Source of the DNA: Pseudorhodoferax sp. Leaf265
Lineage (GTDB): Bacteria; Pseudomonadota; Gammaproteobacteria; Burkholderiales; Burkholderiaceae_C
Reading direction: 5' to 3'
Length of the DNA: 64,000 nucleotides
Assembly: GCF_001422365.1 (NCBI RefSeq)
Contig: NZ_LMMT01000014.1
Coordinates: 56,344 to 120,343, forward strand
This document shows positions 15,901 through 23,188 of this stretch, one piece after another. Made by a program: the position numbers and the translations under genes. How positions within the stretch are numbered: position 1 is the first letter of the stretch; each line of letters opens with the position of its first letter. The notes below the pieces were generated by a model, which was not told the origin of the DNA, made no database searches, and saw nothing but the letters and a program-made list of their open reading frames with translations.

Positions 15901-16677
15901 TCAGCGGAAGGCGACCTGGCGCTCGCCCGGATCGTACAAGCCGGCGAAGACCTGCTGCAGAGGCAGTTCCTCGGGCAGCACATAGACGATGCCGCGGCTG
16001 TTCTGGAACACCGGCCACAGCGCGTTCTCGAAGAAGGCCACGGGCAGGTTGATGCAGCCATAGGAAATGCGGTTGTCCTCCACGCTGGGCGAGGCCAGGC
16101 GTTCGAGCCGGCGCTCGCGCGGGTCGGTGGCGCGCACGCGGTGCATGGAGACCGCGGCCGCGTAGTCGACCCACACCACGTCCTCGGGCGTGGTGTTGCG
16201 GCCGGCCTGGGCGACGAAGCGGCCGGCCGGCGTGGTGCGTTCCTCGGGCAACACGGCGTGGATGGGCTTGTCGCCCACGCCCGCCACGGTGTGGTCGCCG
16301 GGCGCGGAGCCCAGCAACACAGGTGTGGACGCGAGCAGGCTGCCGTCGGGGCGGAACAGAAAGACCTTGGCGTTGCGCTTGTCCAGAACCACAAAGTACA
16401 GGCCCTCGTGGTCGCCCGAATCGAGCACCCAATCGGCCACGCGGCGGACCCCGTCTGAGGCTTCCTGGCCAGCCAGGTCCGCCCGGCGGATCGCGCGCGG
16501 CGCGGGGCTGGCGGTGCCGACGGCGGGTGAGGCTGTCGTCGGCACGCTCGCCGCAACGGCGGCTTGCTGGACGCCGGCCGGCGGCAGCGCCAGCGCCAGC
16601 ACCGCGCCCCCCAGCAGCAGGCCGTACTTCAAGCCGGCGAGCGTGTCGTCACGTTGCGGGGGGCGCTCGGTGGACAT
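15901..16677 (-). CDS. L,D-transpeptidase-like (YkuD fold) membrane-anchored protein, copy 2
   Basis: The 258-residue product starts with a cytoplasmic N-tail (MSTERPPQRDDT) and one transmembrane segment (about residues 16-36). An Ala/Pro/Thr-rich linker and a YkuD-like domain follow. Key residues are TTPAGRF at 148-154, His179 in SMHRVRA and Cys208 in ISYGCINLP. It shares with copy 1 the order of blocks and the (L/Y)GC variant at the nucleophile. It starts 11 bases after the stop of the small secreted-protein gene and is probably co-transcribed with it. Likely a periplasm-facing peptidoglycan cross-linking or anchoring enzyme; the substrate is inferred. Confidence 0.78.
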   Translation of the reverse strand: MSTERPPQRDDTLAGLKYGLLLGGAVLALALPPAGVQQAAVAASVPTTASPAVGTASPAPRAIRRADLAGQEASDGVRRVADWVLDSGDHEGLYFVVLDKRNAKVFLFRPDGSLLASTPVLLGSAPGDHTVAGVGDKPIHAVLPEERTTPAGRFVAQAGRNTTPEDVVWVDYAAAVSMHRVRATDPRERRLERLASPSVEDNRISYGCINLPVAFFENALWPVFQNSRGIVYVLPEELPLQQVFAGLYDPGERQVAFR

Positions 16678-16688
16678 GGCCTGGCCGT

Positions 16689-16952
16689 TCAGTTGCGGTC
16701 GGCTTGCGGCGGCAGCGGCTGCTGCGTGTTCATGTCGGGGCTGGCCTGGGTCTGGGCCGGCATGGTCTGCGGCGTCTGCGTCGTTGCGTTGTTCATGTTG
16801 CTGTTGTTGTTCGGCGTGCCGTCGACCGCGCCCATTTGTGCCTGCTGCGGCGTCTGGGTGGTGCCGCCAGTGGTCTGGGCATAGGCCAGGCCGATGGCGC
16901 CAACCAGCGAAGCGGCGGCGACGAGGGAAGTCAGGGTGGTGGATGCTTTCAT
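16689..16952 (-). CDS. Small secreted Asn/Gln/Thr/Pro-rich protein
   Basis: The 87-residue product has a clean signal peptide (cleavage likely after GLAYA, residue 25). The mature part is low-complexity: an Asn run (NNNSNMNN) flanked by two similar blocks, TTQTPQQAQM and TTQTPQTMPA, and almost no hydrophobic residues. AGGAGAGTAC lies just before the ATG as ribosome-binding site. It heads a unit with the membrane-anchored L,D-transpeptidase-like gene. Disordered periplasmic proteins of this kind can be wall-linked or act as spacers, but no family was recognised and the role is unknown. Confidence 0.7.
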   Translation of the reverse strand: MKASTTLTSLVAAASLVGAIGLAYAQTTGGTTQTPQQAQMGAVDGTPNNNSNMNNATTQTPQTMPAQTQASPDMNTQQPLPPQADRN

Positions 16953-17061
16953 GGCGTACTCTCCTGGATGGTGGATGGAAGGCAAAGGCCGGCGAAGCGT
17001 CGGCTGAGTCCAGCTTAGGCAGGCGCCAGGTGCGCTGCGTCGGCCCTGCGCGACGCCCCGC

Positions 17062-17068
17062 GTAGGAC
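17062..17068 (+). promoter_or_regulatory. GTAGGAC box 1 upstream of secreted-protein gene
   Basis: GTAGGAC, 110 bases before the start of the secreted-protein gene (on the opposite strand it reads GTCCTAC). An identical heptamer lies 58 bases further out at 17120, and GTAGGA/TCCTAC pairs occur before the neighbouring transpeptidase-like gene. Confidence 0.4.
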
Positions 17069-17119
17069 GGCGCGGCCTGCGGGCCGTCGCGCGCGCGCCG
17101 TCGGCCTGCCGGCACGCCT

Positions 17120-17126
17120 GTAGGAC
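17120..17126 (+). promoter_or_regulatory. GTAGGAC box 2 in the nadM divergent region
   Basis: Second identical GTAGGAC heptamer in the 278-base gap between the secreted-protein gene (-) and the NadM-Nudix gene (+). Either gene could be the target. The rest of the gap is very GC-rich, with no clear -35/-10 pair. Confidence 0.4.
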
Positions 17127-17230
17127 TTCCGCGCCAGCGCTGAGGGTGTTGGACGCCCGCTGGGCATTGCGCACAATGGTCCGTCCCCGTCTGGCCCGTT
17201 TCAGCTGGCCCGCCCCATCGGAGTCCGTCC

Positions 17231-18277
17231 ATGCCCGTTCCCGTTCACGACCTTGCCGTCTGCATCGGCCGCTTCCAGCCCTTCCACCTGGGCCACCGCA
17301 GCGTGCTGCAGCAGGCCCTGGCCCAGGCACGCCGCTGCCTGGTGCTGCTGGGCTCGGCGCACCAGGCGCGCACGCCGGCCCAGCCCTGGACCTGGCAGGA
17401 GCGCGCCGAGATGCTGCGCCAGGCCCTGCCCGAGGAGTTGCGCGAGCGCGTGGACGTGCAGCCCTTGCGCGACCACCACGACGAGCAGCGCTGGGCCGAC
17501 AGCGTGCGCGCGCTGGTGGCAGCAAGCCTGCCCGAAGGTGGCCGCGTGCTGCTGGCCGGGCATTTCAAGGACGCCAGCAGCGCCTGGGTGCGCGACTTTC
17601 CTCAGTGGAAGCTGTGGGCCGTGCCCGGCTTCGGCGCCTACGACGCACGCACCGTGCGCGATGCCCTGCTCGGCGCCGGCCCCGGCGGTGCCCAGGCCGC
17701 GCTGCTGCGCATGGCGCCGCTGCTGCACGCCAACACGCAGGAATTCCTGCGCGACTGGCTGGACCTGGGGCACCTGCCGGCGCTCACGGCCGAATGGCAG
17801 GCGCTGGCGCGCGGCCGTGCCGAATGGGCCGGCTCACCCTACCCGCCGGTGTTCGTGACGGTGGATGCCGTGATCCGCTGCCAGGGCCGCGTGCTGCTGA
17901 TCCGGCGCGGCCAGGCGCCGGGCCTGGGCCTGCTGGCCGTGCCCGGCGGCTTCCTGGAGCAGCGCGACACGGTCTACCAGTCGGCCGTGCGCGAACTGGA
18001 AGAGGAGACCGGGCTGGCCATGCTGGAGCCCGCGCTGCGCCAGTGCCTGAAGGCCGTCGCGGTGTTCGACCGGCCCGACCGCAGCCAGCGCGGCCGCGTG
18101 GTCACGCATGCGCACTACTTCGACCTGGGCGAGCGCGCGCTACCGGCCGTGCAGGCCGGCGACGATGCGCGCGACGCGCAGTGGGTGCCGATCGCCCAGC
18201 TGGCGGAGCTGGAGCCGCAGTTCCATGACGACCATTTCCAGATGCTGGACCACTTCCTGGGTGTGCTGCGGCCCTGA
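17231..18277 (+). CDS. Bifunctional nicotinamide-nucleotide adenylyltransferase / Nudix hydrolase
   Basis: The 348-residue fusion has an N-terminal NadM-like nucleotidyltransferase ([16 protein letters not shown] at residues 13-28, the GRFQPxHxGH signature; end of domain near 190). A C-terminal Nudix domain has its box [20 protein letters not shown] at about 238-257. In the box the first conserved Glu (Gx5E) is Asp, while the catalytic REUxEE part is intact. Such enzymes make NAD from NMN and ATP and hydrolyse ADP-ribose or related nucleotides, linking NAD synthesis and clean-up. The gene stands alone; its stop is 2 bases from the convergent acylphosphatase stop. Confidence 0.9.
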   Translation: MPVPVHDLAVCIGRFQPFHLGHRSVLQQALAQARRCLVLLGSAHQARTPAQPWTWQERAEMLRQALPEELRERVDVQPLRDHHDEQRWADSVRALVAASLPEGGRVLLAGHFKDASSAWVRDFPQWKLWAVPGFGAYDARTVRDALLGAGPGGAQAALLRMAPLLHANTQEFLRDWLDLGHLPALTAEWQALARGRAEWAGSPYPPVFVTVDAVIRCQGRVLLIRRGQAPGLGLLAVPGGFLEQRDTVYQSAVRELEEETGLAMLEPALRQCLKAVAVFDRPDRSQRGRVVTHAHYFDLGERALPAVQAGDDARDAQWVPIAQLAELEPQFHDDHFQMLDHFLGVLRP

Positions 18278-18279
18278 GG

Positions 18280-18567
18280 TCAGGCGCTGGGGCGCGTCTC
18301 GAAGCCGGGCGGCAGGCTGGCGTCGTCGCTGGCGGGCGTGGCCTGCACCGCGTCCACGCGCGCGGCCGGCGGGCCGCGCCGGCACCAGGCCAGCAGCGCT
18401 TCCAAGGCGCCGGGTGCAGCCTGCACCAGGGCTTCGACGCGGCCGTCGTGCCGGTTGCGCACCCAGCCGCGCACGCCGAGGCGACGGGCCTGCTCCGCCA
18501 TGCTGGCGCGGTAGGACACGCCCTGGACACGGCCGCTGATCGACAGGTGCAGCGTCTGGAGGCTCAC
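18280..18567 (-). CDS. acyP: Acylphosphatase
   Basis: The 95-residue product has the acylphosphatase fold and both catalytic residues: the Arg in [12 protein letters not shown] near residue 20 and the Asn in GWVRNRHDG near 38. It hydrolyses small acyl phosphates. The start is GTG and overlaps the stop of the GntR gene (GTGA), so it is the last cistron of the TctC/deacetylase/GntR transcript. That linkage may be positional only. The C-terminal region ([10 protein letters not shown]) is as expected for the family. Confidence 0.92.
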   Translation of the reverse strand: MSLQTLHLSISGRVQGVSYRASMAEQARRLGVRGWVRNRHDGRVEALVQAAPGALEALLAWCRRGPPAARVDAVQATPASDDASLPPGFETRPSA

Positions 18568-19262
18568 GCCGCCACCTGCTGCGCGGCTTCCCAGGCCCGC
18601 GCGATCTCGGTGTCCGCATCGGCACCGACGGCTGCCTGCGCGCGCGGCTGCAGCCGTGTCTCGATCAGCGAAAGGTGCACGTGCATGGCCTTCATGGCGC
18701 GTGCGCCATCGCCTTGTGCGAGGGCGCGCACGATGTCCTCGTGCTCCTCGCAGGCACAGGTGGACGAGGCGGCCGGCTCGAAGAAGGCCACCAGCATGGC
18801 CGTGCGGCTGACCAGTTCCTGCAGCGCGCGCAGCACGAAGGGGCTGTCGGCAAAGCTGGCCAGCAACAGGTGGAATTCGCCGCTGAGCTGGATCGAGCGT
18901 GCGCGGTCCTGCGCGTGCAGGGCGGCGTGTTCGCGCTCGCCATGGGCCTGCAGCGCGGCCAGTTGCGCGGCCGACAGCCGGCCTGCGAGCCGGCCGACCA
19001 GACCGCCCTCGACGATGCGGCGCGCCTCGTAGATCTCGCGCGCCTGCGCCAGCGTGGGGTTGGAGACGAAGCAGCCGCGGTTGGGGATCAGTTCCAGCAG
19101 CCGCTCGTGGCCGAGCCGGTGCAACACCTTGCGCACGCGCTCGCGCGAGACGCCGAAGATCTGCGCGAGGCGGGTCTCGATGAGCTGCGTGCCCGGCGCC
19201 AGGCGGCCGGCCAGCAGGGTCTGCGCCAAGGTCGCGTGGATGGCCTGTTCCTGGGGGTGCAT
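18564..19262 (-). CDS. GntR-family regulator, FCD (FadR-like) subgroup
   Basis: The 232-residue product has an N-terminal winged helix ([20 protein letters not shown] near residue 27, then [10 protein letters not shown] near 60) and an all-helical FCD effector domain with candidate metal ligands (EFH near 125, CEEHEDIV near 170, HVHLSLIE near 193). FCD regulators usually sense small carboxylic acids and repress adjacent catabolic genes. It follows the deacetylase gene by 22 bases on the same strand. A double TTGTGCAC operator candidate, 21 bases apart, sits upstream of the first gene of the unit (21239-21267), which would give autoregulation. Confidence 0.88.
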   Translation of the reverse strand: MHPQEQAIHATLAQTLLAGRLAPGTQLIETRLAQIFGVSRERVRKVLHRLGHERLLELIPNRGCFVSNPTLAQAREIYEARRIVEGGLVGRLAGRLSAAQLAALQAHGEREHAALHAQDRARSIQLSGEFHLLLASFADSPFVLRALQELVSRTAMLVAFFEPAASSTCACEEHEDIVRALAQGDGARAMKAMHVHLSLIETRLQPRAQAAVGADADTEIARAWEAAQQVAA

Positions 19263-19284
19263 CCAGCGAATGTAGCGCAGCCCC

Positions 19285-20181
19285 TCAAGCCGCCGGCGCG
19301 TGCGCGATCCAGTGCCGCGCGATCTGCGCGCGCGTGGCGATCCAGGCGCCGCCGCGCTCGCGCAGGTGCGCCAGGATCATCTCCAGCGCCTTCATGCGTG
19401 CGGGCCGGCCGATCATGCGCAGGTGCAGGCCGATGGACAGCATGCGCGGCGCGTGCGCGCCTTCGCATGCCAGCCAGTCGAAGGCGTCGCAGCAGTACTC
19501 GGCGAACTGGCCGGCCGTGGCGAAGCGCTGGGTGTGCTGGAACTGCATGTCGTTCGTGTCGAAGGCATAGGGCAGCACCAGGTGGCGCCGGCCGCCCACG
19601 GGCACGAAGTAGGGCAGGTCGTCGTTGTAGGCGTCGCTGTCGTAGAGGAAGCCGCGCTCGGCCAGCAGTGCGCGCGTGGCCGGCGTGCAGGCCGAGCGCG
19701 TGTGCCAGCCCAGCGGGCGTTGGCCGCAGGCGGCCTCGAAGGCGCGGATGCAGGCGTCCATGTCGGCCGCCTCGCGCTCGGGCGCCATGCCGGCGTGGCT
19801 TTCCCAGCGCCAGCCGTGGGCCGAGAGTTCGTGGCCGCGCGCCACCGCGTCCTGCGCGAGCCAGGGGCTGCGCTCCACGGCGCGGCCGCAGGCGCTGACC
19901 GTCATGGGCGCGTCCCAGCGTGCGAAGGTGTCGGCGATGCGCCACCAGGCCGCGCGCGTGCCGTACTCGAAGTGGCTGTCGATGCAGGGGTCCCAGCCCG
20001 TGCGCGGGTCGATCACCTCGTAGACCGATTCGTTGCGCGCATCGCCATCGGCGACCGAGAACTCCGCGCCCTCCTCGAAGTTCAGCACGAAGGACACCGC
20101 GACGCGGGCCTGCTGGGGCCAGGCGATCGCCGGTGGCTGGTTGGCGTAACCACGCAGGTCGCGCGCAAGCATTGGGGTCAT
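19285..20181 (-). CDS. Polysaccharide deacetylase-fold hydrolase, PuuE (allantoinase)-like
   Basis: The 298-residue NodB-fold protein resembles PuuE rather than chitin deacetylases. VLNFEEGAEFSVADGD near residue 32 replaces the classic TFDD motif. GHELSAHGWRWE near 115 and RPLGWHTRSACTPATR near 154 match the substrate/metal region. PuuE proteins open allantoin-type cyclic amides without a conventional metal site. The ATG overlaps the stop of the TctC-type receptor gene (ATGA), so uptake and hydrolysis are coupled. The real substrate (allantoin, another cyclic ureide, or an acetylated sugar) is open. Confidence 0.78.
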   Translation of the reverse strand: MTPMLARDLRGYANQPPAIAWPQQARVAVSFVLNFEEGAEFSVADGDARNESVYEVIDPRTGWDPCIDSHFEYGTRAAWWRIADTFARWDAPMTVSACGRAVERSPWLAQDAVARGHELSAHGWRWESHAGMAPEREAADMDACIRAFEAACGQRPLGWHTRSACTPATRALLAERGFLYDSDAYNDDLPYFVPVGGRRHLVLPYAFDTNDMQFQHTQRFATAGQFAEYCCDAFDWLACEGAHAPRMLSIGLHLRMIGRPARMKALEMILAHLRERGGAWIATRAQIARHWIAHAPAA

Positions 20182-21185
20182 GGCTCGGCCTTGATGTTGC
20201 GTTCCTTCACCACCTTGGCCCAGCGCGTGAACTCGGCGTTGAGATAGTCGTTGGACTCCTTGAGCGTCATGCTGGCCACCTCGCCGCCCGTGCCTTCGAT
20301 GCGGGCGCGGAAGTCGGGCGCCTGGGCCATGGCGCGCAGCGCGGCGTTGAGCTTCTCCAGGATGGGCGCGGGCGTCTTCGCTGGCGCCAGCAGCATGTAC
20401 CAGGACACGAACTCGAAACCCGGCACGCCGGCCTCGGCCACCGTGGGCACGTCGGGCAACTGCGGCGAGCGCTTGGCGCTCGTGATCGCCACGCCGTTGA
20501 GCTTGCCGCTTTTCACGAGTGGCAGCGAGGAGGTGATGATGTCCACCGACAGCGCCACGCGGTCGGCCATCACGTCCTGCAGTGCCGGCGCAGCGCCCTT
20601 GTACGGCACGTGCAGCATGTGGGCGCCCGACATGGATTCGAGCAGTGCCGCGCCCACGTGGCTGGTGGTGCCCACGCCCGAGGAGGCGTACTGCATGGCG
20701 TCGGGCTGGGCCTTGGCCAGCGCGAGGAGGTCCTGCAGGCTCTTGCCCTTGAGGGCCGGGCCGGTCACGACCACGCTCGGTACCTTGGCCACCACGCCCA
20801 CCGGCACCAGATCGGCGCGCGTGTCGTAGGGCAGCTTGCTGTACATGAACGGATTGACCGCATGGCCGATGGTCACCATCAGCAGGGTGCTGCCGTCGGC
20901 CGGCGCCTTGGCCGCCACGTCGGTGCCGATCACCCCGCCGGCGCCGGCGCGGTTGTCGATCACCACGGCCTGCTTGCCGCCCCAGGCTTCGCCGAGCTTC
21001 TGCCCGACCAGGCGGGCATACACATCGGCCGCGCCGCCGGGCGGAAACGGCACGACGATCTTGACCGGTCGGTCGGGGTAGGCGGCGGCGTCCTGCGCCG
21101 CGGCAGGTGCCATCGGCGCCAATGCGGTGCACAGGGCCAGGGCGGCCAGCAGGTGCCGGCGGGGAACGTGGGGCAGCAGGTCCAT
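20178..21185 (-). CDS. Bug/TctC-family tripartite tricarboxylate transporter receptor
   Basis: The 335-residue periplasmic receptor has a signal peptide (RRHLLAALALCTALAPMAPA, processed near residue 30). It carries the family blocks YPDRPVKIVVPFPPGGAADV near 36, VVIDNRAGAGGVIG near 71, YASSGVGTTSHVGAALL near 150 and HVPYKGAAPAL near 180. No TctA/TctB membrane genes lie nearby, as is common for the expanded Bug proteins of Burkholderiales, so it must use a distant transporter or serve as a sensor. The ATG at 21185 was chosen because of the signal peptide and a GGAG 7 bases upstream; upstream codons in frame look non-coding. Confidence 0.9.
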   Translation of the reverse strand: MDLLPHVPRRHLLAALALCTALAPMAPAAAQDAAAYPDRPVKIVVPFPPGGAADVYARLVGQKLGEAWGGKQAVVIDNRAGAGGVIGTDVAAKAPADGSTLLMVTIGHAVNPFMYSKLPYDTRADLVPVGVVAKVPSVVVTGPALKGKSLQDLLALAKAQPDAMQYASSGVGTTSHVGAALLESMSGAHMLHVPYKGAAPALQDVMADRVALSVDIITSSLPLVKSGKLNGVAITSAKRSPQLPDVPTVAEAGVPGFEFVSWYMLLAPAKTPAPILEKLNAALRAMAQAPDFRARIEGTGGEVASMTLKESNDYLNAEFTRWAKVVKERNIKAEP

Positions 21186-21238
21186 ACGGAACTCCAGCGA
21201 AGACGGGGAACAAGGCGCACCACGCTGGCGCACCGGCT

Positions 21239-21267
21239 TTGTGCACTTTTCATAAAAAATTGTGCAC
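21239..21267. promoter_or_regulatory. Paired TTGTGCAC operator, likely for the GntR regulator
   Basis: TTGTGCAC occurs at 21239-21246 and again at 21260-21267, with centres 21 bases (two helix turns) apart and an A/T-rich spacer (TTTTCATAAAAAA). GTGCAC is palindromic. It lies 55-80 bases upstream of the TctC-type gene and in front of the divergent topoisomerase gene. It is the only such AT-rich patch nearby, consistent with a promoter-operator. Confidence 0.55.
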
Positions 21268-21366
21268 ATTGCGGGGATGAGCACGTTCCGTGCCGTCGGC
21301 GGCCGACGCGCGAAGACCGGGCTTTCCGACACGCAGGCGCCCGCGTGTTGCGCAGCATCCCCACCG

Positions 21367-22416
21367 ATGCGCACCGCCACCCCTACCCCTGCTGCTGTCG
21401 ACGTGCCCCCAGGCCTCGTCTATGTGCATGACGGCCTGCCCGGCATCACGCGTCGGCGCAGCGGCAAGGGCTTCAGCTACCGGCGGCCCGATGGCACGCC
21501 GCTGGCCGACCCCGCGGCGCTGCAGCGCATCCGCGCGCTCGCCATTCCGCCGGCGTACACCCAGGTCTGGATCTGCACGCGTGCCAACGGCCACCTGCAG
21601 GCCACCGGCCGCGACGCGCGCGGCCGCAAGCAGTACCGCTACCACGTCGACTGGCATCTCGCGCAGGACGCCGGCAAGTACGCGCGGCTGCAGGAATTCG
21701 CCAGCGTGCTGCCACGCATCCGCGCCGCCGTGCGGCGCGACCTCGCGCTGCCCGGGCCGCTGCAGCGCGACTGCGTGCTGGCCACCGTGGTGCGGCTGCT
21801 GGACACCACGCTCGCCCGCGTGGGCAACGATGTCTATGCGCGCGAGAACGGCTCCTACGGCCTGACCACGCTGCGCGCGCGCCATGCCCAGGTGCGCGGC
21901 AGCGCCGTGCGGCTGCGCTTCAAGGGCAAGAGCGGCGTGGAGCACGCCGTGGCGCTGGACGACGCGCGCGTCGCCCGCGTGGTGCGGCGCTGCCAGGAAT
22001 TGCCGGGCCAGGAGCTGTTCCAGTACCTGGACGATGCGGGCGAGCGCCACGTCATCGACTCCGACGGCGTCAATGCCTACCTGCGCCGGGCCAGCGGCGG
22101 CGACTTCACGGCCAAGGACTTTCGCACCTGGCATGCCAGCGTGCATGCGCTGGCCCTCGCGCGCGCCCGGCCCTGCGCGCCGGACAGCTCGGTGGCCGCC
22201 CGGCGCATGGCCGCCAAGGCGGTGCTGGCCGAAGTGGCGGCGCGGCTGGGCAACACCGTGGCCGTGTGCCGCAAGGCCTATGTGCACCCAGCCGTGCTGG
22301 CGCTGCTGCTGCAGGACGCAGCGGTACCGCCCTGCCTGGAGGCACCGCCGCGGCGCAAGGCCGGCCTCACCGCGGCCGAATGCCGGCTACTGGGCTTCCT
22401 GGAGGCGCTGGCTTAG
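21367..22416 (+). CDS. DNA topoisomerase IB (poxvirus-type)
   Basis: The 349-residue product matches bacterial poxvirus-like type IB topoisomerases. The N-terminal domain starts at GLVYVHDGLPGITRRRSGKG near residue 17. KQYRYHVDWH near 87 and RVGNDVYARENGSYGLTTLR near 150 contain catalytic Arg/Lys neighbourhoods. KDFRTWHAS near 252 and the nucleophile Tyr305 in CRKAYVHPAV are also present. The enzyme relaxes supercoils through a 3'-phosphotyrosine intermediate. Earlier in-frame ATGs at 21262 and 21277 exist, but no ribosome-binding site decides; 21367 gives the family's usual N terminus. The 3' end shares the bases of its stop with the convergent amidotransferase gene. Confidence 0.9.
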   Translation: MRTATPTPAAVDVPPGLVYVHDGLPGITRRRSGKGFSYRRPDGTPLADPAALQRIRALAIPPAYTQVWICTRANGHLQATGRDARGRKQYRYHVDWHLAQDAGKYARLQEFASVLPRIRAAVRRDLALPGPLQRDCVLATVVRLLDTTLARVGNDVYARENGSYGLTTLRARHAQVRGSAVRLRFKGKSGVEHAVALDDARVARVVRRCQELPGQELFQYLDDAGERHVIDSDGVNAYLRRASGGDFTAKDFRTWHASVHALALARARPCAPDSSVAARRMAAKAVLAEVAARLGNTVAVCRKAYVHPAVLALLLQDAAVPPCLEAPPRRKAGLTAAECRLLGFLEALA

Positions 22417-23129
22417 GCCGCTTGCACGTGGCGCGCGAAGTTGCGCAGCACGCGCGCGGCGGCCGGTGTGTCCGCGACGCCGGCCACCAGTGCGGCCGGG
22501 TCATGCCCTTCCTCGCGCAGCTCGGGGCCGAGCCGCTCGACATAGGCGCGCATGGCCTGGGCGCTGAATTCGGGATGGAACTGCACGCCCCAGGCCGCTG
22601 GCCCGACGCGGAAAGCCTGGTTCGGCTCGAAGGCATTGGCCGCCAGCCGCACGGCCCCGTCCGGCAGCTGCTGCACCGATTGGCGGTGCACGACCTGGGC
22701 CGCGAACACCGGCGGCAGGTCGCCCAGCACGGGATCGCTGCCGGCAGCCGGTTGCAACTGCACGGACACCGTGCCGACCTCGATACCGCCCGGGTGGTAG
22801 CCGACCTCGCCGCCCAGGCTGTGCGCCAGCAGCTGGTGGCCGTAGCAGATGCCCAGCACCGGCAGGCCGGCTTGCACGGCGCCGCGCAGCCAGGAGGCGG
22901 CCGCCTCGCTCCAGGGTTCGCGCTCGCTCACCATGGCGTGCGAGCCGGTGATGACCACGCCGGCCAGGCCCTGCGGTACCGGTAGTTCACCGTGGCGTGC
23001 GTCGACCACGCGGATGCCGAGCCCGGGCGCATCGAGGCCGGCACGGATCCAGTCGTCGAAATCGCCCAGCGTCTGGGCCAGGGCGGGGAAGGTGGCGCCG
23101 GCCTTGAGGATCAGGAGGGGGGCGGTCAT
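22413..23129 (-). CDS. Class I glutamine amidotransferase-domain protein (GMP synthase-like)
   Basis: The 238-residue stand-alone GATase1 protein has the full triad: Cys95 in LGICYGHQLL, and His185 and Glu187 in GVQFHPEFS. VVITGSHAMV near residue 58 is the oxyanion loop. Such single-domain proteins (often mis-named GMP synthase) act on gamma-glutamyl compounds or supply ammonia to a partner; no partner synthase is adjacent. Its TAA overlaps the TAG of the topoisomerase gene on the other strand. The start is 59 bases from the divergent cca start, so the two share a short promoter region. Confidence 0.88.
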   Translation of the reverse strand: MTAPLLILKAGATFPALAQTLGDFDDWIRAGLDAPGLGIRVVDARHGELPVPQGLAGVVITGSHAMVSEREPWSEAAASWLRGAVQAGLPVLGICYGHQLLAHSLGGEVGYHPGGIEVGTVSVQLQPAAGSDPVLGDLPPVFAAQVVHRQSVQQLPDGAVRLAANAFEPNQAFRVGPAAWGVQFHPEFSAQAMRAYVERLGPELREEGHDPAALVAGVADTPAAARVLRNFARHVQAA

Positions 23130-23188
23130 GGAAAGCGGTCTGCGAAGCGGCCGCTACTGTACGTCCTGCGGCCCCCTACACTCGTTCG

